Origin: Dillenia suffruticosa | Lineage: Eukaryota > Streptophyta > Magnoliopsida > Dilleniales > Dilleniaceae | DNA: 64,000 bases | Assembly: GCA_033439265.1 (NCBI GenBank) | Contig: JAVTVX010000010.1 | Span: 992,001 to 1,056,000 of the forward strand | Reading direction: 5' to 3' | Shown here: piece by piece, positions 13,162-27,500 of the stretch | Position numbering within the stretch: position 1 is the stretch's first letter | Layout of the letters: each line of letters starts with the position of its first letter | Notes under the pieces: model-generated | The model's database searches: none | What the model was told of the DNA's origin: nothing | What the model saw: only the letters and a program-made list of their open reading frames with translations | Position numbers and translations under genes: made by a program

Positions 13162-15499
13162 AGATGTCGCGTTTTTTCTGTTCTAAAAGAGCGTCCTGAT
13201 TCCCAATGCCTTTTTGACATGAATTCTTAAAATTTTCTAAAATAAAAAATGTTATTTAATAAGTACATATTATTTCCTGAATGTCACAGATTTCAAGGTA
13301 ACAAACACGGAGTAAAGTTTGTCAAAATTCAAAAAAAAAAAAAAAGAAAAAAACAAAATCATGACATTACACCAACAAGTGACCGTTGGGTTTAATGGGG
13401 GTAACCTCGGAAATAAAAGGAAAACGGAAAGTAACGGTTGGGGTTTTGACCTCGAAATGTGGGTCCCGACGGCTACACACGAAATTCAAAAAGGAGGCAG
13501 GATAGTAAATGGAAAATATTGTTTCTTTAAACCCTGAATTTTATATCAAATTCACAATTAAATATGTGAATTTTAAGTTATAATGATTGAGTATCCAAAT
13601 TTAAAAAAGTACCGATTTAATTCTTTCATTACTAATTGTATCATATTAACCATTAAATATCGAATAGTAATAAATATAATAAATTAATATGAAATGACGT
13701 ATTAAATTAATATGACACATATATCAAATCGTTCACATGACATGTTAAATCCTTACGATCAACATATTGATTTGTTATATAGATTAATTACTAACGAGAT
13801 AAGTGTCGCATAACTTTTTGCGCTACGTTGATTGACTTTTTGCGTTATATTTTCTCTCTCTTTTTTATCCTCTAATTTCCTTTTTCTTCCTTTATCCAAT
13901 ATAGAGAAACTAATTTTTATATAACAATATTTATTGTATATTACACATAAAAAATTCAATTTGAGTTTAAAACCCAATCTTATGGACTTCTAAACACTCC
14001 ATAAACTCAAGATTTTATCATCATCTATGAAAAATTGGCGTAAAAAAAAAGATTTCATGTGTTGTGAGAAAAGAAAAACGAAAGGTTAGTAATACATTCC
14101 TAGATTTTCTATCTCATAAAACCCCAAAAATTAAAAATAATAAAAACTTAATTCAGTTCATAACAAATTCAGAAATTTTTAAACTTTTTGCCAACAAACA
14201 CACCATTTGATTATTATTAATGAGAGAGACTTGATTCTCAATTGATGTGTGCATAGTGATGTTTGGAGTCAAAATCTTAATCCTATGTCTAAGCATTTTG
14301 AGAAATTTTACCTTAAAGCAAAAGTTTTATTAAAATTACTAGCATAACCCCGCAATTTTATTAACTTCTGAAAATAAGATGAAAATAATCATATTCCAAA
14401 TTTTAATAATTTTTTATATTAAGAATTTTTTTTTATAAACTATTGATATTCATTAATTATATTAGATCCGATTAAATTTGATTTGAATCGGTTAGAATTT
14501 TATGGGCTCTTGACTTCTGTTTTCTTCATGCATAAAACTCAAATCTGAAATTTTTGTTAAAAATATAAAAAACCAGCTATTGAACCAATTGTGAGATGGC
14601 TCATACTAAGAAATTTGACTCAAATAATATTTTAATTAGTTGAAATTCTCCTTCGATGAGCGTAACTTTAAGTATTGTCGTTTCTTCGTTGTCAATTTAA
14701 TTTTAAATTTAAAATTTTTATTAACTCTTAAAGATCGATAAAAGTTGTATTTGTAGTACATTTAATAATGATTTATGAAAATTGTTTGTATGACATTTTT
14801 AACCCTTATATAACATTAATTTGTAGTTCTAAATGGATAAATGAATTATAGATAAATTTTTTATAACCGTATTTAAGAACACTGAAATTATATCTAGTTA
14901 AGATTAAGTTTGATAGTTTTTAATAAGAAAATTATATGTTTATATATTTATTTTTTTATATTTATATTCATTATTAGAAACATTAAATCGTATACTACCT
15001 TTAAGAAGTAAAGTTTCAATATATTAAAATGAAGTTTTTATGATAAATATTAATAAAAATATTGAGATTATTTTGTTTTGATTTTATGTTGACGAAGATC
15101 TTGAGTGATGGTGGGAGGAGACATCGTTAGGGTAAAGAAAAATTTAGAGTTTTATTATTTATGATTTAATTAAAAATTTATAATATTTAGGACTAAATTG
15201 AAAATTAGTGTAAGAATATTGGGCAAAATCTTGAATATGATCTGAATAATATAGAGATTTTTTATTTGATTCACATCCTACGGTCAACAAGATTTGAAAG
15301 CGTCCGACCCCACCTCTTGATTAAATGACGGACACTAACGTGGAATTACCACAATATAGCCGATTAAACGTTATCAATCAAAAAATAAATCTAAAATAAT
15401 AAATAATTTATATTTTTAACAAAATAATTATTAGAACTTTTCCAATAAATTCATGCCGTCCTTCGCCCTCCCAGATCTCTCCCTCTCCGTTCTAAACAA
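13162..15499. other. AT-rich intergenic spacer between divergent pseudogenes
   Basis: About 2.3 kb of AT-rich DNA between the 5' ends of the callose synthase (minus) and coilin (plus) pseudogenes. No coding similarity, tRNA or clear transposon ends were seen. It would have contained both promoters. Confidence 0.6.
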
Positions 15500-18400
15500 A
15501 TGATGGAGACAGTGCGAATTCCGGTTGCGTTCGAAGGTCGTCACATGCTGAGCAAGTCACAGAAGTTAGGGGGACTGAAACGGAGTAGGCTGCTTCTCAA
15601 ACCCCAACTCAAAAACATCTCCGATCTCTCTTCCTATCTCCTTCACGTTTTCGACTTACAAGATGCTTGCCCTCAAGTCCTTCTTCTCTTTGTAAACTCT
15701 CTTCTCAACCCTAATTTCACCCATTTCCATTCGTTTGCTGTTACTTATATTCTTGCAATATTTCTTTTTTTTTTGTTATGCAAATCTTGAATTGCTGCAA
15801 CATATTTTGCAAAGACAGCAATCCTAAACGGGGTTGGGAAAAGGAAGCCCCACATTTTTTGAGGAATGTTTATATGCCTCTTTGGTTCATTGTCAAGATC
15901 ATGTGTTACGAACCTTGGTGCCATTTGATTTCTTGAAAATTAAGCACCGAATTGATTTAGTGTTATATTTTCCCTACTGAATGACAACTTGCTGATGTGT
16001 AAGAGTAAATAGATAAATAAACTCATCCAAATCCCGGCTTAGCCGGTAAGAGATGCATATCTCTTTAGGCGAAGTCCATGCTTAATTTTTGGTAATTCCA
16101 CTACCTAGGATTTACCTGGTATGTTTGCTTGTTTGAGTGGTGGGTTATTGTGTGTGCTTGATAGGTTCAATGATGCATACCTGCATGATAGTAGCTAGAA
16201 TTTTTGCCTATCCAAAAATAAACAATAGATATTTTAGCCCCTTAAAGTTTGCAATAGTAGGTTTAAGTTTTTTTCTGGCATTTGGCAGCAAGTCAATAAA
16301 TTTTGGCCTAATGATTTTGCCATATTTTTAATGAGCATATGATTTGCCAAACTCTTAGTGAGCGTAACAAATGCAGCTGTCACCATGTCTTAATTAAGCC
16401 CACTTTTATAATAGGCCAATGATGAAGCACCCCCTTGGTTGTGCTACTATGTATTATGTTCTCACAGATGGAAGGATTTGTGCTACCAGCATTTGAATCA
16501 ATCTGTATTTTAAAGGACAAAGATTTAATTTGGTAAGTTTTGGCATTAGTTATAGCTAACTGATCTTTTACTTTTCATTAATGCTCTTGTGACGATTTTC
16601 TTTCTTTTTCTAAATAATCTTCCACTGAATTGACATCTTTTCTTCTTATTTGTAGTGTAAAAGGGAAAGGAGGCATGTTATCTGATGTTATCAAGGTGGT
16701 TGATGGGGTGGATCCTGTAAAGGAAGAATTGTGGACAAGCAACCTGTGCATAGTGGGGTAAAGCTTCTGGCAAATGAGGAATTTGAAAAGGAGACAGGAG
16801 GATATCAGAGCGAATCTGAGGATTACTAAAATGGCGAACTCTAAGAAGACAAAAGTAAGGAAGTAGAGGATACAGCTAACCTGGAGGGAACAAAGAGAGT
16901 TTCCAGAAAGAGGAAACGGTTAATGAGGCAGCTGCGCTCAAAGTATGTTCTTTATTCCAGCAGATTACAACTTCTTTCTTGAAACTGTAGAAATGTAGTC
17001 TTGTGTGCTGCACTTTTTTTAGTCAAAAGTATCTAATATGCTTTATCTCATACTTGATTTTGGTTGAACTTTATTTTCTTTCATCTCTGACATCAGGAAG
17101 AAACTGTGATATGTTCTTTACTCAAATTTGTGTTATACAAGCATAGAACCGAAGTTTTCATCCATTTTCAGAACATTGTATAAATCATCTTCAACTTGGT
17201 GAGTGATATGGGGAGAGATGATTATCATAATCTTTCAACTCTGTTCCTCGCATCCCTCACACTTCTAACCCATTGATTGTTCTCATTGAGTGTAATGGGT
17301 AATCTAGGTTCCTTCTCTTCCCTTAAATTTAGAGTGCTGATTCTTATGGTTAAGCTAGATTGGTAAGTTAGGGTGGTTCACCTTTTTGCTATGTAACTAG
17401 GAACAATGTTAGGGCAAATGGTACTGCCCAGGTAATAAGTGCTTATTGCCTGGATTTATGCATGCATGCATTTTTTTATCCAATATCAGACAGCTTAAAG
17501 CTGTTCTATGTATTTGAACTGATTTTGAATGCTTCCAAAGATACCTTCTTGTTTTTCAAAAATCCAACTCCTGAATGCTGAATATCACTGATTTCTAGGT
17601 TTCATGTCTGCTAGTCTGTTCTTCTTAACTATTATATCTGATCACATTTTCTTTGGGTTTCTAGTTTTCTTGCTGTCATCATGCACCACAGGAGGGAGAA
17701 AAAATGCATGGGTGGAAATATTGAAAAGTATGGACAATTGGATAAGTCTGAGAACCACCATCAGAATGGAGCCCTTCCACAGAAGAGGTCGGCTGATGAA
17801 AAACGTGCAGCTGACAGACCTAGCAGTCAGGATGTTGCTAACGGAAAAACCATTGGTGAGTCTTCATCTGATAGGAGGGGGTACTTTTCATTGTCTTCTT
17901 GTGCCGTTACTGCTTTCTTTCTAGAATCATCGCATTGCCATCCCAGTATTCTTCTTATCGCATGGAATATACTTCGCATTTTTGTTATTCTCATGCTGCT
18001 TTTCTCCAGGATTTGCCGGCTAGAAAAAGATGTCACAATTAGTGAGAATGCTGCTGATGTACCTAGTGAAACTAAAAAGGTTTGGACATGAATCCTCTGA
18101 CATGTTACTCGATTCACTGGTTAGAGTGATGCACTTTCCTTTCTAAAACATTAGATTGTGGGTCTAGCATTAATTACATGGCTGCCCAAGACAACACTCA
18201 CTTGATGTAAGCTGAAAAGATATTAACGGATCAATATACTTGTCATGAGCTGCATATATGCAACAAAATTTGACAGCAGTCATGCTAGACCATTTTCTCC
18301 AATGAAAGCACATGGGATGAATTTGGTCCCAAAAGCCTCATCTCGAATTGCAAGCATTTGGCACAAAACTCATCGTTAAGATGGCACTAATCTAGCTATA

Positions 18401-21400
18401 ACCTTTGGACCAACTACAATGAACCCCCTTAAATTTTTACTAAACTCCAGTGAGGGTAGTGATGCAATCAGACCCCTTATGCTTTCTTTTATGATTCACC
18501 ATATATTTTTCTCCGTTCTGAAAGTCAGTTGTTTCACCCATAATGAGCTTAAGTACTGTTCAAGGTCTCTTGGTTATGTTCATAGACAGTCACCTTCGCC
18601 TGGTAAATGTTGCTTTGCATTTTGCCCTGTGCAATGGCATTAGACTCCAACCCATGTGCTATGATGAAAGATTCAGGAACTTGGTTGAAAAAAAAAAGTC
18701 CTGGTCAAGTAAATAGAAAGTACTGTTCAAGGTCTCTTGGTTATGTTCATAGACAGTCACCTTCGCCTGGTAAATGTTGCTTTGCATTTTGCCCTTGCAT
18801 TGGCATTAGACTCCAACCCATGTGCTATGATGAAAGATTCAGGAACTTGGTTGAAAAAAAAAAAGTCCTGGTCAAGTAAATAGAAAAGCACTAGAATATT
18901 GTACAATTGTTAAACTAATCAGTAATGGCATTTTCTTTTTTATTGTTTATTACAATGGCCAGCTTAATCAGGTTATTTAACCATCAGTAAAGGTAGGACA
19001 AAGTTGTGGAGGCACTTCTTTAATGATGCCCTAGGATCTTGCGTTAATGTTTCCTTTCTAGTAGTCATTTGCCAGGGTTGATATGCAATTTTTCAGTGAA
19101 CTTTTAAATCAGAGTTAACTGTAACGAGTGTCCTTATATGTTTCGTGTTCTGCCCCTGCCACCAGTCTACGCTAAATTGGCCATATCTACTAAATATTAT
19201 TTATCTACTACATGCATGGATGTTCTTCTGTGACAGGGACCTAGTAGAAGTTCTCGATGCAAAAAAGCCAAGAGGAAATGGCTGTGGGTACTGGCTAAGG
19301 CTGAGAAGAAAGAGGTACTTTTGTTGAAAAAGAATCATTTTGTCTCTCTTTTCTGTATCAAAAACGGAAAATGATCCACCTTTTGCATTGTACTTGTCAC
19401 TTATCTTGACGCGTTTTCTGAACTTTTTCAATATAGATTTATTTTTTTTCATTTTTTAAATAATAAATTTTATTTATTATTTATTATTTGTTATTTATTT
19501 TTATTTTCTCTGTCTTCTAATGTCTGTCCATTATAAGCTCCGCTATCCAAATTAACCACATCTCTGACTCTAGGTATGGTTTTATACTGGTATGATCTAT
19601 GGTATATAACACATCTGTGTTTTGTTAAAATTTTCAGCCACAACAGATGGGATTATCTCAAGAATTTCCGTAAAGCAAGAAGAACAAAAGCAAGATCAAA
19701 GCTTGAAGGTCAGTTTCATACTTTCAAAATCTTAGTGCTGATATTTTTTATTTGCATCCAATGCCTCTAACCAAAGGAGGCAGGTTATCATTTACATTTT
19801 ACTCTCATCGTGTTCCTCAAATTTGCTTTTACATCAGGGAGACCTATCGGAAACAGCCATGCATGAAAAATGTGATGAAAAAACAGTGGCCAGCGATAGT
19901 GATGCAGAGGATAACCTTTTGCCTGTTGTTGTATATACTTTTATTACTTGTATGATGGGTTTATTTTAGCAAAATTTTTTCTCCCTTTTCTTTTAGCACC
20001 AAAAAAAAGAAAAATTTAGAGGCTGTAGGGACTGCTGCATTGTTTTGCATATTAAATGAAAACGGTGAGGGATTTCAATTAGCTACAATCCAAAGAAATG
20101 CAATACTAATTTCTCAAACTCTGAGCTTTTTAGGACCACAATACAAAGTTATCCAGCTAACCATTTCTCTTGATATTCTTTTCTTCTTGAGATCACAGTA
20201 CTAGTTGTTAGTTTTCCTAAAATGGAACAATATATGGTGTTTGATGTTCCATTTTGGAAATACACTGCTGTAAAATGCTGGAAAAAAATGCCTTTAGTTT
20301 TGAGGTTGCATATCCCTGTAGACAATCTAGATCTTTCTCTATTTTTGGGTGGATTTGATATGATATTTTGCTGAACAAGGATAACTTTTCTTGGGGATCT
20401 CTTGCATTTTTTGATAATAGTATATGTTGGGTACTTACTTCGATTACTGCAGGTTTCATGCTTCAGAATTTCTAATATTGCACTATGTGCATGAAGATCT
20501 AACAGTTCAGCAAAATCAAGTTTCTGTGGTATGCCCTACACTAAGTGATACTTTCCTTTTCTTTGTTCCTTAAAGGAAGTCTTCTATTGATTCTATTAGA
20601 TTCCGGAGGTTGTAAGTGATTTGGTGTTCACAATATTTAACCGCTTGTCATTTTCAATGTTGTATGTTTTTTATTTTAAAATACCTAACAGTACTGCCAT
20701 GATGGAGTTTTCTTTTTAAGACATGCTTTAGGAAACCTTGAAATGGAATGGCATCACCAGCAGAAAAAGGGGTCAAAAGTGGGGCATATAGAAAACTTCA
20801 TCTTATAGAAGAAGTGATCATAGAAATTCTGAACAAGAAATTTCCACAACTTTTACTGATGAAAAGGAGGTGCCCATAAATGATCAGGATGGCATGCCTA
20901 AGGTTTGATTCTCTTGCCACTTTTAAACTATTTGTGTGATAATTGTTAAGGCTTATTTTATTTTATTTTATTCCTTTTCTAGTATTTTGAACTTCCTATT
21001 CTCAATCCAGCCTGCTTTGTTTTTCAGCTTTTTTCCTTAAATTGTCATAAGCTGGATAGACTGAATCAATGTGATTCTTCATCTGCCTGATTTAGAACTT
21101 CGCCCATACTTATGCCGGCCCGGCCAGTGTTAATATGAAAATCTTCTCCTTATTTTGCAGGTAGGCGATGTTATTGCATACCGTCTGCTTGAATTGACAT
21201 CATCTTGGTACCCTGAACTTTCCTCATTCCGAGTATAACTCCCTATATATTAAACTACCGAGTTTAATTAATAGGTTACATGTACTGTAACATTGACATG
21301 TTCCTTTCTGTAGGTTGGTAAAGTTTCTCAGCATGCCCCTGGATCAAGTAGAATAATGTTGTTGCCAGACCCACAGTATCCTTTTGTCTCTGAGAAGATG

Positions 21401-22816
21401 GATGAGAATGCATCTGCACCCCAACCGGAGACCTCCTTGTGAAATGAAGATGGATCATTGGAGTTACTTTAGGTAGTATTGTCATTTTTCATTGTCATGG
21501 TCCTAGACTCTTAGGTGGCATGTGGGTCTGAGATTGACATGTTAGGCAAGGTAAAATACATTGAGTATGTTCTCGGCCACTTTCTTTAAACATTTCCAGG
21601 TGTTGGCCACAAATAGAAGTTCTCTAATGCAATATTGTGGAGATTACTGTGTCATCTGGCATTCTACCTACAACAAATCTATATAAAATCTATCCAAGAA
21701 AGAATGGTCTTGGCCAAACATTGTCCCATATTGTGCAATGTGGCAGTTATGGTTACTTCATGGTGACTGTAGCACTTTCTGTGTATTTGTATGCACAAAG
21801 ACGAATTTGGTCAGCCTGGATGCTCTCCGAAGAGCTACTGCAATCGATTCTACTTCAGAGACAACTGCAAAAGTAGAGGGAGCTGTACCTTAACTCCTCC
21901 AATTTGGCAATACAATGCTGCCTTACGCATAAATGTTAGATTTGACAAGAAATAATGTCAGGAATCAGCAAAATGAAGTAGACCTATGGCTGAAGGCGAT
22001 GCCACTTGCAAAAAAATGAATAAATGTTCTTTCAAAATACCAACAAAAGGGGCTTTGTAAATTGGAAAAGCCATTTCATATGCTTAAAAATAAGTAACTT
22101 TTAAAAATTCCTATTAATGATTTCTGGACTGATGGCTAGTCCTCATTTCAGATCTGTAGATATGCTTGTCCAATATAAGAAATCATTATCTATTTATATT
22201 CCCTCAGGCTCCCTAATCATAAGTTAGAATACTTTAGGTTTATGGAGCCACTGCCAGAATTTCAATGTTTTGCTGGATGATGCCTGTGTTAGGGTTCCAT
22301 GTCTAGCCTATTCTGCTGTTATATCCATGGAGCCTGTGACATTCTGTTGCTGAAACTTTATTTGTGTTGATGATTTGTTTGGCTTAATTAATTAATTTAT
22401 TTTTGGCAGTGTAAATGACCATTATGTTTCCTTTTCCAGATCAACTTCCTGTTGCTAGCTGATGTTCGCCTCATACAGACTGCCAATTTGAATCAAGGAC
22501 AGGCCGAAGCTAGCGAGTTAATGAAGTTTATGTTGGAAATTCAGGTGTTACAGTTTCTAGGGCTAATGGTATCAGAGAAGCTCATGGCACCAGTCATGGT
22601 GGAACCAGTCCTGGTATCAATTATCTTATAGTTTCAATTCAATTCTTGAAATTAATTCTTGACTTTGCTGTGGCTTGATCTGTATGCTTATTAATATTAT
22701 GGTCATGGTGTGTTTGTGTAGTAAATGGGCAAGTGAGTTTGTGGGATGAACTGAGCGAAGTTTTGAAAGCAAAGAAAATGCAGCTATTGCGGAATGGTGG
22801 GACTGAGAAAGAGTGA
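15500..22816 (+). pseudogene. Coilin-like pseudogene (Cajal body scaffold)
   Basis: Coilin nucleates Cajal bodies, where small nuclear RNPs mature; plant coilin has an N-terminal globular domain, a basic middle and a C-terminal Tudor-like domain. Exon 1 (15500-15691) reads METVRIPVAFEGRHMLSKSQ..ISDLSSYLLHVF. Exon 2 (16468-16532) reads MEGFVLPAFESICILKDKD. Exon 3 (16656-16942) carries KGGMLSDVIKVVDG. Later pieces are NGALPQKRSADEKRA (17692-17855), KKAKRKWL (about 19240-19315), WNGITSRKRGQKWG (about 20745-20790), the Tudor-like GDVIAYRLLELTSSW (about 21163-21232) and GSSRIMLLPDPQYPFV (about 21313-21442), and the C-terminus WDELSEVLKAKKMQL ending at 22816. Disablements: a frameshift near 16720-16735 and in-frame stops at 16827-16829, 20789-20791 and 21440-21442. 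Family identity is strong; loss of function follows from several independent breaks. Confidence 0.88.
18551..18884. repeat. 167-bp tandem duplication in the coilin pseudogene
   Basis: 18551-18717 is repeated at 18718-18884, nearly identically apart from small changes such as cctgtgcaatgg versus cccttgcattgg and the A-run length. It lies between recognisable exons and contains no coilin coding motif. Confidence 0.93.
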
Positions 22817-24595
22817 ACGACCAAGACCTTCAAAAGCAGTGTACTTGGCCCAACAATGGCTGGTTTGAGAGCACAAAATGGCCTATGATGAACTTGTAAT
22901 TAGGATATCATCTCATATTTTGGTTTCAATCTCCATTTTTGCATTTTTGCATTTTTGCATTTTTGCATTTTTGCATTTTTGCATTGTTGCAGGTATTCTG
23001 TTTCTTGCGAGAAACATCATTTGCAGGTGGGGTTAATTAATTTTCCCCCGCGGGGGGTGGGGGGGAGGGGATGAGAATTGTCATGGACAATGAAATCAGA
23101 GTTCAAGACCAAGCGGCATCTTGGACAACCATTTACTGTTCATGGTGTGCGGTTGGCACGGAAATTGTTCAATGCATGAGTACCTGCACATTGTTAAGAA
23201 GTTGGCACGTAAATTTTTCAATGCATGAGTACATGCACTGCTTCATCATAAAAGACAGATTTCAGGTTGGTGAATGAGCATGACATTGTCCAGGTTGATA
23301 TTGCTGCACCTTTATTTTACCCTCTTTGGTTTGTTTTTCGAGATTGATCATCTTGATCATCCGAGATTCATTGATCTTACTGTCAAGGTCGCACTCACGA
23401 GGTGTTAATGTGTGGTGGGTGCTATGCTCTGAAAATTTGTTGACAGATGTTCTGCAAATCGCATTTTATTGTGCTATTGATAACACAACTCGATCATCAT
23501 AAATATTTTGCTAGAAAATCACTTTTCTCGAATGTACTTCTCATGAAAAATATTTATTTTTCACGATTTTTCATATACCTGGAACTTATCAAAATATTTT
23601 GATAACAGGTCCTCTATTATTACTAAAATTATAATTTTTCGCTTCTTTCATGTTTGGGAAGATCCTTCAGAAAATATTGATCTACATTTAAGAAGATTTT
23701 TAGAAAAGTGAAGGAAAATTTTATTCTTTAGATTTTTTCTTCTTTTTTAAGATTTTCCAAGAATCAAACACAACCCAAGGAGCTTTCCAAGGAAAAGTAA
23801 GTTGGATTGATCAACTGAAAGAGTGTTTAGGCAAATATCCTTAAGAAGCTTACTCCCTCAATAGCTGTGAGATTTTGTTCTTTTATTCTATTTGAAGTAT
23901 TTCCATATTACGATTTTAATAAAAAAGATTTACATTTTTTTTAATTAAGTTATAAAATTTTCCAGTAAATAAATATAAAGTAATAATTTTACTAATTAAT
24001 TTGGGCAATGGAAGTTGCATTCAAATGCCACCAACATGAAAAAAGAAATTTATGAACAAAAATTTCAGTTTCAAGGGTTGATTTGATGTTATGCGCTGGA
24101 TTATGGAACGCAGAAATCTCAATAGCATTGAATAAATCTATGCAACCAAGGGTATGAAATTAGGGGGGGGGGGAACCCACACACACAAACACCCACACAA
24201 GAGAGAGAGAGGGAGATACTATCATCTTAAGTGCTAAAATCTTTTGCATCTCACATAGCACCTTTGGCGCTGGTGTGATGTTGCCAAAGCCTATAGATGG
24301 AATGAGAAGAGAAGAATGGAGGAAAAAAAAAAAAAAAGCAAGCAAGGTGAGGGAAGAAGGACATGGTGTGGTTGTATCGGTTTTGGTACACTTATTTCTT
24401 GGTCCAATTTATCTAACTTGAACTCTGCCCTGTAATATGTACATAATATCGCTATGCTGAAAATGTCCTGCAAGCAGCTTGGTTCAAACGTAATCTGATC
24501 AACCAACAACGCCAATGAACCCTAGAAAAGCTCTCCAAGAGTGGGAATCAACACGAATTATAAGCGAAATCTTGCATCTTTAGAAACTATTCTAC
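22817..24595. other. Convergent intergenic spacer
   Basis: Spacer between the 3' ends of the coilin pseudogene (plus) and MKP1 (minus), expected to hold both 3' UTRs. It includes a G-rich tract near 23046-23070, a poly-G plus CA/GA-rich stretch at about 24165-24212 and no recognised coding sequence. The part next to 24595 is probably the MKP1 3' UTR. Confidence 0.55.
22934..22981. repeat. Octanucleotide microsatellite (CATTTTTG)6
   Basis: Six perfect copies of an 8-bp unit followed by one imperfect copy, just downstream of the coilin pseudogene stop. Likely slippage-prone, with no known role. Confidence 0.95.
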
Positions 24596-27500
24596 CTAGT
24601 CGCCATCGTCCTGTTGTTCAAAATAACAAGTGCTAAGATAGTTCAGAAGTTGCTCTGGCTCCTCACCTTCTCTAACTACCTGCACAACACATCAAAATTA
24701 GTGAAAGAACTGCAATCAATAGTGTGATCTCTTCACCTACTTTCTAGGGCAGAAACGGAATGCAGTTTGACTAGTCTTCTTGTTCAATTATCGAAAAAAA
24801 AAATGGCTGCTCCTACTTTAAGGTTCATGCACAAATTCAGAACAAAGCCAAGAACTTGATTGACACACTTGTGATCCACACATGCTGCCAGTGCCAACAA
24901 ATCTTCCGTCACTCCCTTTACATTGGCCATTCTTTATAAATGTTTCTTGGATTTTATTTTCATTGGGGGGGGGGGATTTGGGATGGCATTTGGGTTTATT
25001 TGACAGGTCTGCTGTGAAGTATACCAGAACTAGATAAGCTCGACAGGCAATTCTAATTGATACATGGGTAAGAACAAGAAGGAAGACCAGCGCAGATTCT
25101 TAGCTGGCCAAGTGACATAATCCGGAAATTGGCAAGCAGCAAACTAAGGATCTTGAGTGCATGGAAAACTAGAACACAGATAAATGATATGCAGAAAGTA
25201 TGGTTCTGTGTGGAGAAGAATTATAGATCACAAATTAAATAAACTAACGATCAAGTTCTCATCCAACCAAGTGTGACATTACTTTCTCTTGCATTCAACA
25301 CACTAGATATTCCTTCATTTCATGATAAGTTCCATCAAAGAACAGCATTCAAATTAAAAGACTCATCTGAATCATTAAGTTGCTCGTGGCAGCAGCCTAG
25401 GAAGGCTGATTTCCCAGAAAGATGGACAGTGAAAGAGAGTGATAAATTTAATAAGAGGGGACAACGGAACTGTGTATTACACACATGAACACATTATTAA
25501 TTCTTCTGGTGCTAGCGTTATGCCAAGTACATGGATAGACTTGTGTTTAAGCAAAAATGTGTAATTGCAAAAAATGATCCCATTAATAAGATGAATCTGT
25601 GTTATTGCAAAGATAATCAGAAAAAATGTGATCTTACCTGCATAGGAACATGTAGCGGCAAACCCATCTGATTAAGAAAGTCATCACCAACAGCCCTCCA
25701 GTGAGCTTGACTATTGTTGCAGATGCCATCATCACTGATCGACTGACTCAGACATTTCTTGCATACAACACTACTTCCTAGAGAGATATATAAAACAACA
25801 TTCATATTTCTGGCCAGGCTCAGTGCTGGAGCAAAGAAAAGATATACCGAATTGGGATCGCGGTCATTGAAGCAATGCATTTTTATTTTCTCCATCGAGG
25901 GCCAGCAGTATAGCACTCGGTTGTTTATATCAGCAACCTTATCAATTAAGTCATTTGATGACATGCCATAATCTTCTACATTTTCTACCTTATTATGGGA
26001 GTTGTTGCCAGAACTAATCATGTCAGCATCTATCATAGCCTCCTCCCCATAACAGCGTTCATGCTCAGACTGGCTGCCGTCATTATCATCTACCATGTCA
26101 ACAACGACATCAGGTTGAGAAAATGAGCATGACCTAGACAAGCGCCCAGGAACTCGAGGTGCTTCACCTACCGTAGGTAACAACATTCGCGGTGGAGGAT
26201 TACTCCCTCTGCGTTCCGCAATAGAGGGGCAAGCTGCTTTACATGGCACATAAGTATTTGCTACTCTCTCACTGTGATAAGTTGGCAATGCCTCTTTTTC
26301 TGGAGAGGCAGCTTCTTTACCTAGTGAAAATGCATTTTCTGCTGGTGCAGCAGTTTTAGGAAAAAATGGATCTGTAGATTCCAAGGTAGAAGGTGAAGAA
26401 TGGGAAGACAAGTTTGACAAGTCAGACCAATTAGAAGAGGAGGGGGAAAAGGTAAACAAACTTGAGTAGTCGGAAGTGGCAGGAGATACGGACGGTGATT
26501 TGGAATTGCACTCTGTGCTATTGTTTCGGAATGAAGAAAAAGAATTTGGCGAACCAAAAGGAGCACTTGGTGATGCCGAGGGATCAGAAAGTGGGAATTT
26601 TTCTTGTTCCTTTTGATCATTTGTCCTCACACTTGGGCCATTCTCTACCAAATAGGAGAAAGAACATGACAACCCAGATGAAGGGCTTGACAGTGTCGAT
26701 GGATCAGGGGGAGACACTGAAAGTTCTAAATCCATAGTTGAAGGTAGATTAATGTCCATTTCAGCAGCCTCACACTTCAATTTGGACGATGTAACCAACT
26801 CTTTCATAATACCACTAGCAAGTTTCCTTCTCAGACGGCCCCACCCATTTTCTCTTGCCGGAAGGCAAGTTTCTGACCCATTTGCTGATACTGGAAATGG
26901 AGGAACAACTCCACCTGCTAGTGCCTTATAGAAGATATCAAAATCCTGATCATATTCATTAACCTTCCTTTCTACAGACTGAAGACCTAACCCCACAGGC
27001 ACCACATCATTTCCTGTAGACAGACTTCCTTTATCTTTGGAATTTGACTTTTCTTGACCAAGTTCTCCACTGGCAAGAGCATTCCAGAACTCTGATGTCT
27101 CTTCACCTTCATTTATGGCCACTATAGTACCCTGTGCCCTCTCATAACGGACAACTTGATATGCAGCTGCCCTTGCATTGTTTGCCATTACCAAGTTACA
27201 TTTTCTTCCTATCCAAACATATATTGCAGAAGGAACATGAACAATGAATGCCCCACGAGAGTCAAGGCCAAGCACTCCTGGGCGGTTCAACATTTTGGGC
27301 ACGAGATGAAGGGGATCGTATGGTGAGTGTGGAGCCATCCTATATATCCGGAGCACAGAACTTGGGCTCACAGGGGCAGCATGAACCCGCTTTTGGCACT
27401 GCAGGAGCTGGCAAGCAAATCCCATATTGGGGTTCGTCACCCCTCTTGCAGCCTTCACGTATTGAAATGCATCCTCAAAACTCTGCCCCTCTCTCCACAT

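Noticed and set aside
26321-26737. ORFs overlapping MKP1 in other frames
   Set aside because: They are shadows of the long MKP1 exon, which carries the conserved domains.
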